Part shown: in pieces, positions 1-10,699 of the stretch
How the letters are laid out: each line of letters opens with the position of its first letter
How positions within the stretch are numbered: position 1 is the first letter of the stretch
DNA from: Datisca glomerata
Lineage: Eukaryota; Streptophyta; Magnoliopsida; Cucurbitales; Datiscaceae
Assembly: GCA_003255025.1 (NCBI GenBank)
Contig: QANY01002930.1
Span: 744,339-808,338, forward strand
DNA: 64,000 bases
Direction: 5' to 3'
Position numbers and translations under genes: made by a program
The notes under the pieces: generated by a model
Databases searched by the model: none
Seen by the model: only the letters and a program-made list of their open reading frames with translations
Told to the model about the DNA's origin: nothing

Positions 1-1645
1 TATGCATACTTTGTTAAACATATTCAATAGAAGTGGAAATAATTTATACCTTATGTTGTATGGAAATGTTTTGACTAGGTGGAATCCTATTTATTATCTT
101 TGTGTTCTTCGTTCTTCATAGAACTTGAATCAGCCTTCACACCAATAACTACTTGTAGAATTTAGAAATATATCTCAATCGGATGTTCATCAAAAATTGA
201 GTGTGGGCTTTCAAAACAACTGGAGACGAAAAATCATATTTTTCCTTCTTCTATGTGTATTTCGACGGCAACTAGGGGGAGGGAGAGAAACTGTGTTTTC
301 TCTATCCCGTGTAATCATACACTGTGTTAGGGTTAGGGATGCAACCCTATTGACATCCCTTGTATAACAATTACGGAATTAGCACATGTATCCCTATATG
401 TTAAATTACCTAAAATTCACCCCCTAATATTTTCTATTACAAAAAATTGCATATCTCCCTAGAGTCAATGTTGTGTCCAAATTCATCAATCTAAATTGAT
501 AAATTAAATTAATTTTCATCAATTTCTTTTAGTTACTAATTATATAATAATTAGAAAGTAACCAATTAATTAATTTGAACATCAATTACTTTCTCTTCAC
601 TAATTAAGTGACAACACTTATCACATATGGGTTCGGAAAGTATACCTTGGTCCAAAACACATTTTTGGTCTAACTGGTCTTATTTTTCGTTCTTGTCCTT
701 ATGAGCTACTCCTAAAACCAAATAGACTCACATGAATAAAGCTATCAAATTTAAATACTCGGTGAATTTAACTCCATAAATTCTTGACCTAAATCCTGAC
801 CACTATAGGTCTGATGCTGAATCAACTCTCGATTCATGCGCGTTACATTTTCTGTTGGTGAAATAAACTCTTTTATTTCACGGTTCAGTGAATATTTTTT
901 AACATATTACCCTTCATGAATATCTGTAACAAGAGTGTGATGTAAAATTATCATTTTACCCCTCTAGTTATTATTTCCTTAACTCCTTTATTGACTGTGA
1001 ACAAGAGAGTCATAACTGTGAATTGTCTTGTACAGTTCACCATGTCTTATTCAATGATCCATTTCATCGAATACTTGGCAAAATTAATTTATTCACACAC
1101 CCTTCAATAAGCATAAGGTGATTTTGTTTCATATACAATGTCGCCTTAAATTTTCATATATGTGAATCATGTAACTCCAACATAGTTGAATGACGATCCC
1201 AACAGCTGAGGTATTGTCCGACAATTTGAACTCACTCATTTGGCTTATCAAAGTTTGTAACTAACTAGGTCAAGTTTCATATTCACCTCAGGATTAAGGT
1301 AATTATGAAAATACCATTAATGTGTAACAAGTTATTTTAGAGCTAGATAAACGGCTTTGCTGTAAACTAATTTGTTACTATTCTATTCAACATGTCAAGG
1401 TCAACCGTTAGAGTCTCCACTCCCATGCACCAAGACGGTATCTTTTGGTTCAACCTAATAGTTGTAATCGGACTCAATTGCCCAGTCGATCCTAAGGCTG
1501 TGAATAACATATTAAACTTTCTCAGAAGAGTTGTCTGGAAGACCCTCTGTCTTTACTCTTCTTATGTTGATAATAGTTCTAGGACTTGAGTAAATTATAA
1601 ATACACTTTAATTAATAGAAAAAATTTTTATTCATTCATTAAATT
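1..1645 (-). mobile_element. LTR-like noncoding segment, cut by window edge
   Basis: No coding content is seen; a 65-codon frame at 1392-1589 has no family features. The segment interrupts the LINE reverse transcriptase, whose recognisable sequence stops at about 1640-1680, so this is an insertion or replacement. Its first 330 bases resemble 63600-64000 in the same orientation (shared words around 'attgagtgtgggct' and a GA-rich 'gggagggagagaaa' tract). It has the same general organisation as the copia LTR at 21.4-23.6 kb. I infer a long LTR, probably Ty1/copia, read on the minus strand. No second copy of the whole segment lies in the window to prove it. Confidence 0.4.
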
Positions 1646-2700
1646 CAGTAATACAAAATGTCAGAGAAACATTGGATAAACAAGTAGGCCTTAATTGAGC
1701 CATATTTTTCAGGTTTGGAGTGTTTGGAATAAGAACAATATGAGTGAGGTTGATGTCATGGGGAAGAACACCATATGAGAAAAAAATCCATGACTAAATC
1801 AGCCATATCATCCTTTACAAAATCCTAATACTGGTGGAAAAAAAAAGCCTCAAAACCAACCGACTCAGGCAATTTCATCTGTGATAAATCAAAGACAACT
1901 CTATAAATTTTACCCTTTGAAACTGGTCTGATGATAAGCTCTTAGGCGTCCTCACCCAACTGCTTACTTAAATTACTCAAGGCTTTAGCCATTTTCTCTA
2001 GGGCCGAGGGAGAAGAGGAAAACAGACTCCTAAAATAATTCTCAACAACATTTCTCAAAGCTTGTCTGGCTGAAACCCACTCATTGGATACATTTTCCTA
2101 TCCCAAAATTTTGGTGTTCCTCTTCCTACCTGATACCTTGATATGGAAAATTTTGGCATTACGATCCCCTTGAGAAAGCTAGTCAGCCCGATCTCTATCG
2201 TGCCAATACTTCTCTTCATCTTTCATAGCTTTTTGGAGTTTAAGTTCAAGGTCTTCAATAGCTCTTAGGTCGACTTTAGCATTATTGTACAACTCCTCAA
2301 GCTATTTATTCAATTTGGCCATCAAGATTTTGAATTAGCCTTAGGAGTATAACGCCTCCAATCCACTAACTCTTTCCTTTTCTTTTCTTAAACTAAAATG
2401 AAAGTCTACTGGCCCTCTCTCTTTGATTATGAATAGAACAGTCCTCATTTTCTATGTTCAGAAAAGACAATTGGTTGAGTAAATGAAGAACATCTAACAT
2501 CCTACCAATTCTATGTTCAGAATATCCTACTCATTACAAATATGGAAAGCATCTAAGTGAGTAAACTTGGAGTTGGGACTTCTAAAAGCATTAAAAGCCT
2601 TAAAGAAAACCATCCATTTACTTTCATCCCTTTCATTTTAAGCTAATTCGGTATCAGAATATCTCTACTATTTTTGAAATAAATCATTGGAAATTTTTAA
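1640..2700 (-). pseudogene. LINE ORF2: linker and N-terminal reverse transcriptase (broken)
   Basis: On the minus strand, 2340-2080 encodes a stretch with a GDRNAKIFH motif. This corresponds to the GD.N(T/A)KFFH motif that joins endonuclease to reverse transcriptase in plant L1 elements. Further down, about 1900-1690 gives MKLPESVGFEAFFFHQY followed by a VKDDM block, matching the 'K.PG.DG....F....W..V..D' start of the RT domain. Stops occur at several positions. The catalytic YADD box is not present because the copy ends at the junction near 1640. In an intact element the product would reverse-transcribe element RNA at a nicked chromosomal target. Confidence 0.7.
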
Positions 2701-2879
2701 TAACTAATGCTAAAACTTGAACAGAAAATCCATCAACGAAAATAAGACGTGAAGTCATAACAATGGCCTGACTTATACGAAGGACAGTAAATGGTAAATA
2801 ACCAACAATGATTGAACAGAATACAATAAGTGAACATATGGAGGATCATATATTGGTAAACTAAAAAAATTCCACGTCT

Positions 2880-3509
2880 CACTTACTATTTTATAAATTT
2901 TGCTTAATCAATCAAGCCCTATAAATAAGTTTATCCAAATCATTACAACACAACTCCAAAATAGAAACGAAATCAGCTTACCTAAAATTAGAGACCTAAC
3001 TCACAGAGTAAGTTCAATCCAAAATCAAAAGGCAAATCAGAATGCAAATCATAAAAATAGAGAACGGATAGAAAAAAAATCAACTTACCTAATATCAGAG
3101 ACCTAACTCTCGGAGAGCAAGAGCTCCAAATGATGATGATGAGCTTGGTAGCTCACTAGGAAGCTTGTTGTGGAAGCTCGGCGTGAAATCTTTTAGTGGA
3201 AGCTCTCATGGGAAAGAAATTGTAGGTGATAATTGGCGACAAACGGAGAAGCTTTGTCGGGGGGGGGGGGGNNGGGGGGGGGGGCAAATGGGGAATGTGA
3301 GGGTTTTTTCTTTTTGTGTTTATGGAGCTGCCTACCATATTAAGATGACGTCGTTTTAAAAAGGTTAGGGAGCTTTTAGGGATGAACTAGTAATTTCATC
3401 GGTGAAAGCCAGAGGCTTTGAGCGACCAAATAGTAAATTGTCACTAAAAATAAGGCTTTTAGCGACAAATTTAAACTTTCATCGGTAAAAGCCCAAAAAA
3501 ATTTGTGTG
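2880..3509 (-). mobile_element. CACTA-type transposon end inside the LINE
   Basis: The minus strand from 3509 reads CACACAAATTTTTTTGGG, one base short of a CACTACAAA-type terminus. It is followed by subterminal words GCGACAAA, GTCGCTAAAA and GCGACC. The same kind of words border the better preserved CACTA at 47755-50813. Further inward are two copies, about 100 bp apart, of a block ending in TTAG|GTAAG (minus strand, near 2975-3010 and 3085-3120) that look like duplicated exon/splice-donor junctions. The opposite terminus was not found, so the lower boundary is approximate. The piece separates the endonuclease and RT parts of the LINE. Confidence 0.5.
3259..3284. repeat. Poly-G run with two unresolved bases
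   Basis: Twenty-four G residues flank NN at 3272-3273. The true length is unknown because the assembly itself is ambiguous here. Reading frames crossing it on either strand should be disregarded. Confidence 0.9.
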
Positions 3510-3529
3510 CCCAAATATGAGAGAAACAA

Positions 3530-4260
3530 GTATGGATGAGAGATCTAGTTTGAATGAAGGAGAGCTACTCTGCCAAAATTTTGAATTAGATCTTACAACC
3601 CTTCATGTTCAACCATATTCGATCATAACGAAATACTACCTTACGTCTTCTAGAAGTTCAGAAGTAACCAAAAAATAGCAATGTGGTCTAATCCTGTTCT
3701 AAGGCAATGTTAAAGACGAGCTGAATGATAATAAAAAGCCAATCCGCTAAAACAAGGCATCTATCCAACCTTTCCTTTATAAGATTGATTCCTACTCTCC
3801 TATTGCTCCACGTATAAGGTGTATCCATATAACAAATATCCACAAGGTTGCCCTCTCTCATCAATGAAGAGAGAAGAACTAAGAAATATGGACTACAGGG
3901 TTGGCCTCCTTATTTTTGTGGGAGAAAACAAGATCATTAAAGTCGCCCACTATGACACAATTTTCGCCACAACTCCTGATTCGATCCCCCAGTAAACTAA
4001 TTTGTTCTCCACGAACATTGTCTTAAGTACTAGCATTAGCACAAAAAGTCTCTAGTGCATGTTTTTTTACCCCATCAAAAACTTTAACCTCGATGAAAAA
4101 ATTAGAGTATTTAACTAACTCCACCATTTTATCTTCCTTCCAAAGTGCAGCCAGTCCACCACTCAAACCATTCAGATCAACACTAATGATGCTCCCAATA
4201 TATTCTTAATAGCTTGAACCCTTGAAGCCTTATTTTTAGTTTAAAACTAGAAAATAAATC
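3530..4260 (-). pseudogene. LINE ORF2: APE-type endonuclease domain (broken)
   Basis: Minus-strand translation contains the endonuclease landmarks of plant L1 ORF2 in order: a SGGLAALWKED block (about 4165-4130), VGDFNDL (about 3945-3925, the catalytic D.N region), then TPYTWSNRR and NLIKERLDRCL (about 3815-3745). In the family this domain nicks target DNA to prime reverse transcription. Several stops interrupt the frame. It lies downstream of the ORF1 piece at 4682-4440 and upstream of the RT part at 2700-1640, with CACTA-like sequence between. Confidence 0.75.
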
Positions 4261-4439
4261 TGGAGAGTGGGCACTATTAGTCTCTCGGATCGAAGGAATA
4301 GTTAAGGGACTCCCCCACACACTAACAATTTCACGCTAGGACTTTCATGATTCACTTCGTGGCCATTAGGGTTAGCTAATTCCACCCGTGAGCTGCTAGA
4401 AGAAATCTGTAAATTTTCAACCCTAACTTGCTTAGTTCT

Positions 4440-4682
4440 TACCGCTTCCTCCATCTGTATGCGTGCATGGATCTCTATAGAATTTGGACAATCACCATTT
4501 CATTTATAGAAAAGTTGCTGGCCCACATTTAAATTTGAAGAAACATCCAAATTCCCATTCCTCGCTAATTGTTTCAAGGTGTGCACTCTTATGCCTTTTG
4601 TTAGCCGAATAGCCCATTGAAGTGTTAACTCCTACACCATCCTTTCCCTAGTCCCCATGGAAAGTAGGTGAGTAAATGCTAC
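4440..4682 (-). pseudogene. LINE ORF1 C-terminal piece, split off by the gypsy insertion
   Basis: Removing the gypsy element and one copy of its target duplication joins this minus-strand piece in frame to 13337 upward, giving a frame that runs ...FCDGS followed by IYSPTFHGD before the next stop. This is why it is assigned to the LINE and not to the gypsy element. No domain is recognisable within the piece itself. Confidence 0.55.
4678..4682. repeat. Target-site duplication, low side (gctac)
   Basis: gctac directly abuts the LTR start at 4683. The partner gcttc at 13332-13336 abuts the other LTR, giving 4 of 5 matching bases. Five bases is the usual duplication length for Ty3/gypsy integrases. 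Confidence 0.75.
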
Positions 4683-5103
4683 TGTACGAGAAAAACTCTT
4701 CATACTCAGAAAATATGAATAATAAGGAGAGAGAGAATTCTCAAGAACAAGTATCTAATTGCTTGAGTTTTTTATTGAATAAATTGATTTACAATTGACT
4801 TTTATTTATAGGCACTTGATCAGTTTCAAAATTCAGCTAAATCTCTTTAAACCAAAGGAATAAATAGAATATTCCTCCTTGATTAAACTTATCACATCAA
4901 GATTAATTTATCTAATCTAGCAACTGATCGAGCTTAGTTTATCTTTATCAACAACTACTAAAATATGAACTGTCAGATGAGACATAAAGGGATCAACGGT
5001 TTGGGTGGGTTTTTCCCGCTTGGCCACGATGACAATCCATTCTTCCTGCTTTTAATTGGTCATGCTTACTTGTACGTCTTCTAAGACAATTTTTACTTGT
5101 TCA
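4683..5103 (-). repeat. 3' LTR of the Tat/Retand-like element
   Basis: Aligns along its whole length with 12888-13331. On the minus strand it starts TGAACAAGTAAAAATTG and ends ...TTTCTCGTACA, giving TG...CA ends. It carries a TATAAATA box on the minus strand near 4803-4810, like its partner. It is shorter than the 5' LTR mainly because its GA tract is only a few units long. Confidence 0.88.
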
Positions 5104-5116
5104 TTTTCCCTTATTG
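5104..5116 (-). other. Polypurine tract
   Basis: The minus strand reads CAATAAGGGAAAA immediately before the 3' LTR start TGAAC. This is the place where plus-strand DNA synthesis is primed in LTR retrotransposons. Confidence 0.65.
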
Positions 5117-5313
5117 CGTTTAATATCACATAATGAAATTAATTTACAATATTAAAGTTTTATGCCATCATTGCATATCATTATTCCCCACCTTTTTGCG
5201 CATCATTTATGATTGCCTTTTCTGTATTCTTTAGTCGCTTCATCTTCCTATTTTCAGGAACATGTCGCCTACTGTACAATATCTGATTTTGTCAGACCTT
5301 TCAGTTCCTGTTC

Positions 5314-5543
5314 AGAGAATATCTCACATGCACCATTCCAGAGCAACCTTTCATCTTCCCATTCAGAGAATGTTTTACATGCGCCATTTCAGAGCAACCT
5401 TCCATCTTCCCGTTCAGAGAATATCTCACATACGCCATTCTAGAGCAACCTTCCATCCTCCGGTTCAAAGAATACCTCACATGCGCCATTATAGAGCAAC
5501 CTTTTGTATTCCCGTTCAGAGAATGTTTTACAAGCACGCCAAG
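5314..5543. repeat. 51-bp tandem repeat array, about 4.5 units
   Basis: Units at 5314-5364, 5365-5415, 5416-5466 and 5467-5517 plus 26 bases of a fifth. Each contains 'agagcaacctt' and 'ttcagagaat'-like blocks. Because 51 is divisible by three, open frames appear on both strands (a 17-residue repeat). They are by-products of the array. It lies between the antisense ORF and the PPT, in the hypervariable 3' region where Tat-type elements often build tandem arrays. Confidence 0.92.
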
Positions 5544-5704
5544 TATCATCTATTTACTTGTCAACAATCGCGTCTTTTCATCTCTTGTCTCGCCATTCAC
5601 ATCTCCCAAGTCGTCAGTCTGAATAGTCACATTTCCATTAATTTCAGCCCTCGATTGCCCCGTTCCAACAAACTGCTTTACATTTTCTTTTGAAATCCAT
5701 TGCC

Positions 5705-5712
5705 TATATAAG
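5705..5712 (+). promoter_or_regulatory. Candidate TATA box for the antisense ORF
   Basis: TATATAAG on the plus strand, about 97 bases upstream of the candidate ATG at 5802 and followed by a CT-rich stretch resembling a plant 5' leader. Its position suits a separate antisense promoter. No transcript evidence is available. Confidence 0.35.
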
Positions 5713-5801
5713 ACTTTCTTCCCTATTTCCCTTCTTCACTTTTTAGTTCTCTATCTTGTAAATTATCTTCCTCCTTTATTCTTCTTTTATTTTCTTTGAT
5801 T

Positions 5802-7821
5802 ATGGAGAGGTGGAATATTCTCGTGCCCCTAGTAAGGAACCCAAAAGAGTTTAGACTGTTCATGGGTTGTTAGTGAGAATATTTCCCTCCAGACGTTATA
5901 TGCGTATTAGGTGAGAGTGAGTCTGTAGACATTTCATGTAATCCTTCTTGCCAAATCATTCTCAGTCCTATTGTTATAGCCTTAGGTCTTAAGCTTCTAT
6001 TTTCTCCTTTACTTTCCTGGTTCTTTCACATAGTAGGTTTAGCTCCTTCTCAAGTCACTCCTAGCTCTTATATGATCCTTCTTGGTGTAGATGTTTTAAT
6101 AGGAAGTACGATTTTGGTTTGGAGCTAGACGAACTCTTCCATTGCTACATAGTTAAATTCCAATTTGATATTTATTATCTTGCCTCTCGTCCGTCTAGAA
6201 AGAGGGAGAGTTTAATAACCAAGGTCCCAAGAGGAGACAAGGGTTGGGAGAAGAACATGCTTTTGATTGGTGGAAACTGAGACGGTGATGGCCGTCGGAC
6301 AATTCCCAAGAAATGGATAATTTTCAGTGAGTCGCTGAAGCTTCAGCTCTTGCCTTTATTATTCATGTATTCGCTTATTTCTTTTCCTTTATTTTCTGAC
6401 TGATGTGTATTTATTTTTACCTTCTTCTTCGGTAGCAAAGAAAAATATGAAGCCCTATCTATCCAAAGAGTCTAAGGCAAAGCTTGGTGCTGCCTTTCCT
6501 CTCTGAGCACAAGAAAGGGATTGTAAAGTACTCATTGACATCAACCCTTCTTTTATTTCGGCTCCCGCTTCTACTTCGGGTCCGTCTTCATCTTTAAATC
6601 CTACTATTGTTCTAGTTCCAGCACGTTCTTCATCATTTTTAACCCCCTTTTTTTGTTCCATTTCCAACCACTCCAGCTCTAGTTCTTTGGATCATTAGGA
6701 ATTGATCGAGCTACAAATTCATGGGTCCCGTTCAAAAAAGGACCCGCTTTTGACACGTCAAGCTCCTCCCCTTTAGAGCTTGCGCCTACCGCTCCCGTTG
6801 CTATTGATTCCACTCCCACTACGCCTGTTACGTGGATCGAGGCTCTCTCGAGCTCTGACCTATCTCATCTTCTGGCTCTCACTTGAAACCATACTGTGCT
6901 TGCTGGTACTACATGCATTCCTACTGTGAGAAACACCTCGGGGTCTGGAGGTATTGTTGTTCCCCCACCCTCTCTGTGGAAGTTAAGGCTTTTTTCTAAC
7001 GTTCCTATCCCGAAAACGGTATGCTTTTTAAACAATCCAACAACTTTTCTCATCATCCTTCACGAGATTCAATATCCTTCCAATAACGACATCTTGATGA
7101 GGCTTTTGATCGATGATCTTATGAGCAGACTAAGCCATGACTTGATGTGGGTAAGTTTTTCTTTATCTCTTCTCCTTCCCAGAAGTTATATAATGTTTTT
7201 TTAGTTAGCTTATTTTTCTCCCAAGATGCCATTCACCACAATGCTTTCCAAGACTTTCATACTCAAGGCGATCAAGCCTTTATCCAACTCCAGAGAAAAC
7301 TTCCATTAGTTACCTCTGTAAAAACTCACCTTCAGGATGAGAACTAGAAGCTCGTGGCCAGCGAGATTGAGCTTCAAAAATATTTGGAGAATATAGCCCA
7401 CGATGCTGAGGTTGTTACTGCCGAGGAGTGAAAATTAGTGGAAGCCTTCAAAGCCACAAAGAAGGCCTTGGCTGAATCATAGGTGGCTAGGGCTGAAGCT
7501 GAAAAAGCCAGAGATATGGCCATTGAGTGGGAAACGGCTTCTAATGTGGAGTACTAGGCTCTGCTTGAGTAAAAGGAGCTTATGGTCTATAGCGCGGGCT
7601 ACATGGATGCATTGGAAATTATCCTCCCAAACAATAACTTTCTCGAGAAGTTGAAGGCTCTACGGGTGCTTCAACAGAAGATGCTTCTGCTTAAGTTTCA
7701 CCTTTTGCTGTCGTTCCTGTTCCTACTTCAGATGAGGGTACCCTCGAGGAAGATCCTGAATTTCTTCTTTTTTAAACTCGGGCCTTGGGTTCTTGAACTA
7801 TCATTGTTATTAGGTTCCTAG
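5802..7821 (+). pseudogene. Antisense additional ORF with gypsy-type transposon (Transposase_28-like) domain, broken
   Basis: The ORF runs opposite to gag-pol. From the ATG at 5802, a segment at about 5920-6130 encodes LFSPLLSWFFHIVGLAPSQ then LLGVDVLI. This resembles the N-terminal core of the plant 'putative gypsy-type transposon' domain (Pfam family Transposase_28), whose conserved pattern is hydrophobic-PLS.F....L...GLAPSQL.P....L.G. Residues KPYLSKESKAKL follow near 6450. The 3' part (about 7330-7640) is a charged, Ala/Glu/Lys-rich coiled coil (VARAEAEKARDMAIEWE), typical of the C-terminal half. Stops and frame changes are frequent and an intron may lie near 7150-7230. Such proteins have no established biochemical role. 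The assignment rests on motif memory. Confidence 0.6.
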
Positions 7822-7879
7822 GGTAGGTCGCCTAGTGGGTTCGTATCAGCGTTAGTGACTTCATTCATTTCTGATCTCA

Positions 7880-8510
7880 CAGTAGGACATCTAATTTCTA
7901 TTGGTATGACAACTTCTGCCCCAAATGTTAAAACGATGTTTTTCCAGTCGACTCTCGCGGTGTTGTGCGGTACGCCTAAAAAACTAATGATAACTCTTCA
8001 ACCAACTTTCCTTTGGCAATTCTAGTCATTTTTCAGATACTCCAATATCATTCTGTTTGACCTATTATAAAAGCTTTTCACCTGGCTTATAAACTAAAGC
8101 CCATTGTCTGAGACAAAGTACTTTAGGGATCCACCTGCACACAATATTTTTCCACAAGAGCTGACTTCCCTTCTCTTCTCGCACTCTTGCTAGTGCTTCC
8201 GCTTTTATCCATTTTGTAAAGTAGTCATTCGCCACTAGTAAGAATCTTTTCTGAGCAGGAGCCATTGACAGCGACCCAACTACATCAATTCTACACTACA
8301 TGAACGACCATGGGATCAATAGTGTCTGTAATGCCTCAGGAGCCATCTTTGGAACGGGAGAGTGTTGTTGGCACTTGTCGCACTTCTTCATGAAGGACTT
8401 CGCTTCATGTTGCTTTTTGGCGAGTAGTACCCTTCGTTCAATAACTTGTTGGCAAAAGACCTCCCTGTCGGAATGATTTCCACATATTCCTTCGGGTACT
8501 TCAGTCATTA
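7880..8510 (-). pseudogene. Gypsy integrase (broken)
   Basis: The HHCC zinc-binding region is seen at 8508-8296: EGICGNH, then KKCDKCQQHS giving the C..C pair. The catalytic core begins at 8265 with KRFLLVANDYFTKWI, which keeps the first core Asp (NDYF). The second Asp region (normally a DNG box) is lost, being replaced by RQWALVYKP. Remnants of the later core (ELPKESW, FRRTAQH) are out of frame near 8000-7930. The enzyme would insert element cDNA into chromosomes. At least three lesions make it inactive. Confidence 0.8.
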
Positions 8511-8723
8511 CATATTAGGCTTCTGTTCGGGAAAGACATTGGAGGTGTAGGTCTGAGAATGATCTTCTATACAGCTCCCCATCAATCATGGTGTACCTAG
8601 AACTCAATTCTTGGAGCTTCCGAACTTCCATTTTGTTGGCTGGGAGTTCCTGATAGAGCATGTATTGCACTATATTACTCACCAATCTATCACATAATAT
8701 TTTGTTGTGACTTACGCTTGAAC

Positions 8724-9503
8724 TTATGTCTTTGCACTTGGTTCATTCAAATACTCTATAAATACTGTTCTACTTAACGAGATTTGGGCTGACGACCCTA
8801 TGATGGCTAATGCATCTGCCTTTAAATTTTCTGCTCTGGGTATTTGTGTAATCTCATGGTATTTGAACAGTTGTAACATTTCCTTGGCGCTCTGTAAGTA
8901 TTCTGCCATCTGGCTGTCTTTTGCGTTATATTTTCCTATGATTTGGTTGACAACTAATGTTGAATCGCAAAATATTTTTACTCTTGTTACCTTGAATTCA
9001 GTCATGAGGCCCAGTCCCGCTAACAGTGCTTCAAACTCTACTTCATTGTTGGACACCAGAAAACTGAATGACAAAGCATGTTCAAAAGTTTCTCCATGCA
9101 GAGTCTGAACTACCGCTCCTCCTCCGGCACCACGATGATTTGACTCCCTGTCCACGAATAGAGTCAATGCGTCTTCTCCTTTGTCCACTATCATTGGATC
9201 ATGTTTTATATACTCATAAGTAAATTCTACAATGAAGTCCACCAGGACTTGAGCTTTTATGGCAGTGCGGGGAGCATACCAGATGTCATATGCCCTAAGC
9301 TCTATTGCCCACTTCGCAAGTGTTCTAGTTACCTTAGGTGAATGCAGTAGACACTTTATTGGAAACTCTGACACTACATTTATGGCGCGTCCCTGAAAAT
9401 AATGTCTGAGCTTCCTTACAGCAACCACTAGCTTTTCCAAATTTTCGTATCTAGCTTCCGCGGTAGCAAAGCTTTTGCTCACAAAGTAGAGGTTTTTTGA
9501 CAC
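8724..9503 (-). pseudogene. Gypsy RT connection plus RNase H, longest open frame of the element
   Basis: A 259-codon open frame. The N-terminal part (KLVVAVRKLRHYFQGR) is the RT-RNase H connection. The RNase H fold follows with all four acidic positions visible: VDRES (D), NNEVEFEALLAG (E), FCDSTLVVNQ (D) and KADAL (D). RNase H removes RNA from the RNA-DNA hybrid during reverse transcription. The frame opens after the broken RT, so the domain is no longer joined to a working polymerase. It ends at a stop before the integrase part. Confidence 0.88.
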
Positions 9504-10450
9504 CCTCCTTCCGTTCTGACAAGTGTTGCGCTTATTGTGATTTTTTACACTATGAGGTAAATGGATAGCTCTTATCTTGGTAAAGGCTTCGACAGCGGCG
9601 GTGAAGTCAAATACTCTTTGATTTTCTATAAAGCATCTTCACAGTCCTCATCCCACTACTGCTTAGAATTCTTCCTCATCTTGGTGAAGAACGGTCTATA
9701 TTTATCGACATGTACAAGAATCTATTTAAAGCCGCTAACTTTCCTGTCAAAGCTTTGGATCTCCTTTTTTGTTTATGGTGATTTTACCTTCATGATTGCC
9801 TTTATCTGATCTGGATTGATTTCAATTCCGCTACTGTTCAGCAGATGTCCTAGAAATTTTCCCATTGCCACTCCAAAATTACACTTTTCAAGATTCAGCT
9901 TCATATTACTTTTTCTTAGGGTAAAGAAAGCTTCTTCCATGTTGCGAATGTGATCCTCCCTTATTTCTACCTTGACAAACATATCGTTTACATATACTTC
10001 CATCATTTTTCTTATCTGTTTCTGATAAGATTTTATTAACCAATTTTTGGTACGTTGCCCCTGCATTTTTTAAACCGAAAAACATTACAGTGTAGCAATA
10101 CATTCCAAAATCAGTGATAAAAGATGTTTTTTCCTGATCTGAATGGAACGTTTTCACCTGATTATATCCAGAATAGGCATTTCTGAAGCTCAGTAGCTCT
10201 TGTCTGGATGTGGCATCCACCATTTGATCAATTCTTAGCAACAAGTAATCATTCTTTGGGCATGCTTTATTTAGATCCGTAAAATCCACACAGATTCTTC
10301 ATTTTCCATTTTTTTTCTTTACCATCACAACTTTTTCCAGCCATTCCAGGTAACAGACTTCTTAAATGAACCCTAATTTGAGCAACTTTTCCACTTCTTT
10401 TTTATTACTGTTTTTCTCTCGGGAGTGAAGGATCGCTTATTTTATTTTAC
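9504..10450 (-). pseudogene. Gypsy reverse transcriptase (broken, catalytic Asp changed)
   Basis: Minus-strand frames give VDFTDLNKACPK (10290 region), RNAYSGYNQ, then FFGLKNAGATYQ, and after a frameshift near 10000 MEVYVNDMFVK and GKFLGHLL. These are RT motifs of the Tat/Athila branch in order. The motif A Asp (normally .DAYSGY) is Asn here, and the motif C box YVDD is YVND. The stretch 9770-9504 joins RT to the RNase H frame but is broken. The enzyme copied element RNA into cDNA in its intact ancestor. Confidence 0.87.
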
Positions 10451-10699
10451 AAGCTTAACGAAAGGATCAACATTAAATTTATGACAAATTATCAACTCAT
10501 CAATACCTGGCATTTCCGCGATAGTGGTGGTGAAAATATCCACGTTCTTTTGAAGGAACTCGATAAGCTCTCCCTTTTAATCTTTAGACAGTCCCGCTCC
10601 TATTGTGGTTCCTTTTCCTTTTCCTAGGTCTACAGGTTCGGTCTTGCTTCCATCTTCATACCTTGGGTTGCTTTTTCTTGGTTCATCCACATCTTATTG

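Noticed and set aside
3156..3359. Two small frames across the poly-G run
   Set aside because: Both read through NN in a homopolymer and have low-complexity Gly/Pro runs; they are artefacts.
5213..5693. Overlapping open frames of 76-143 codons on both strands as repeat proteins
   Set aside because: The frames exist because the 51-bp tandem unit is a multiple of three. There is no start context, no composition bias of coding DNA, and the array lies in the noncoding 3' region of a gypsy element.
8800..9108. 102-codon plus-strand frame opposite RNase H
   Set aside because: It is the reverse-strand shadow of the RNase H coding frame.
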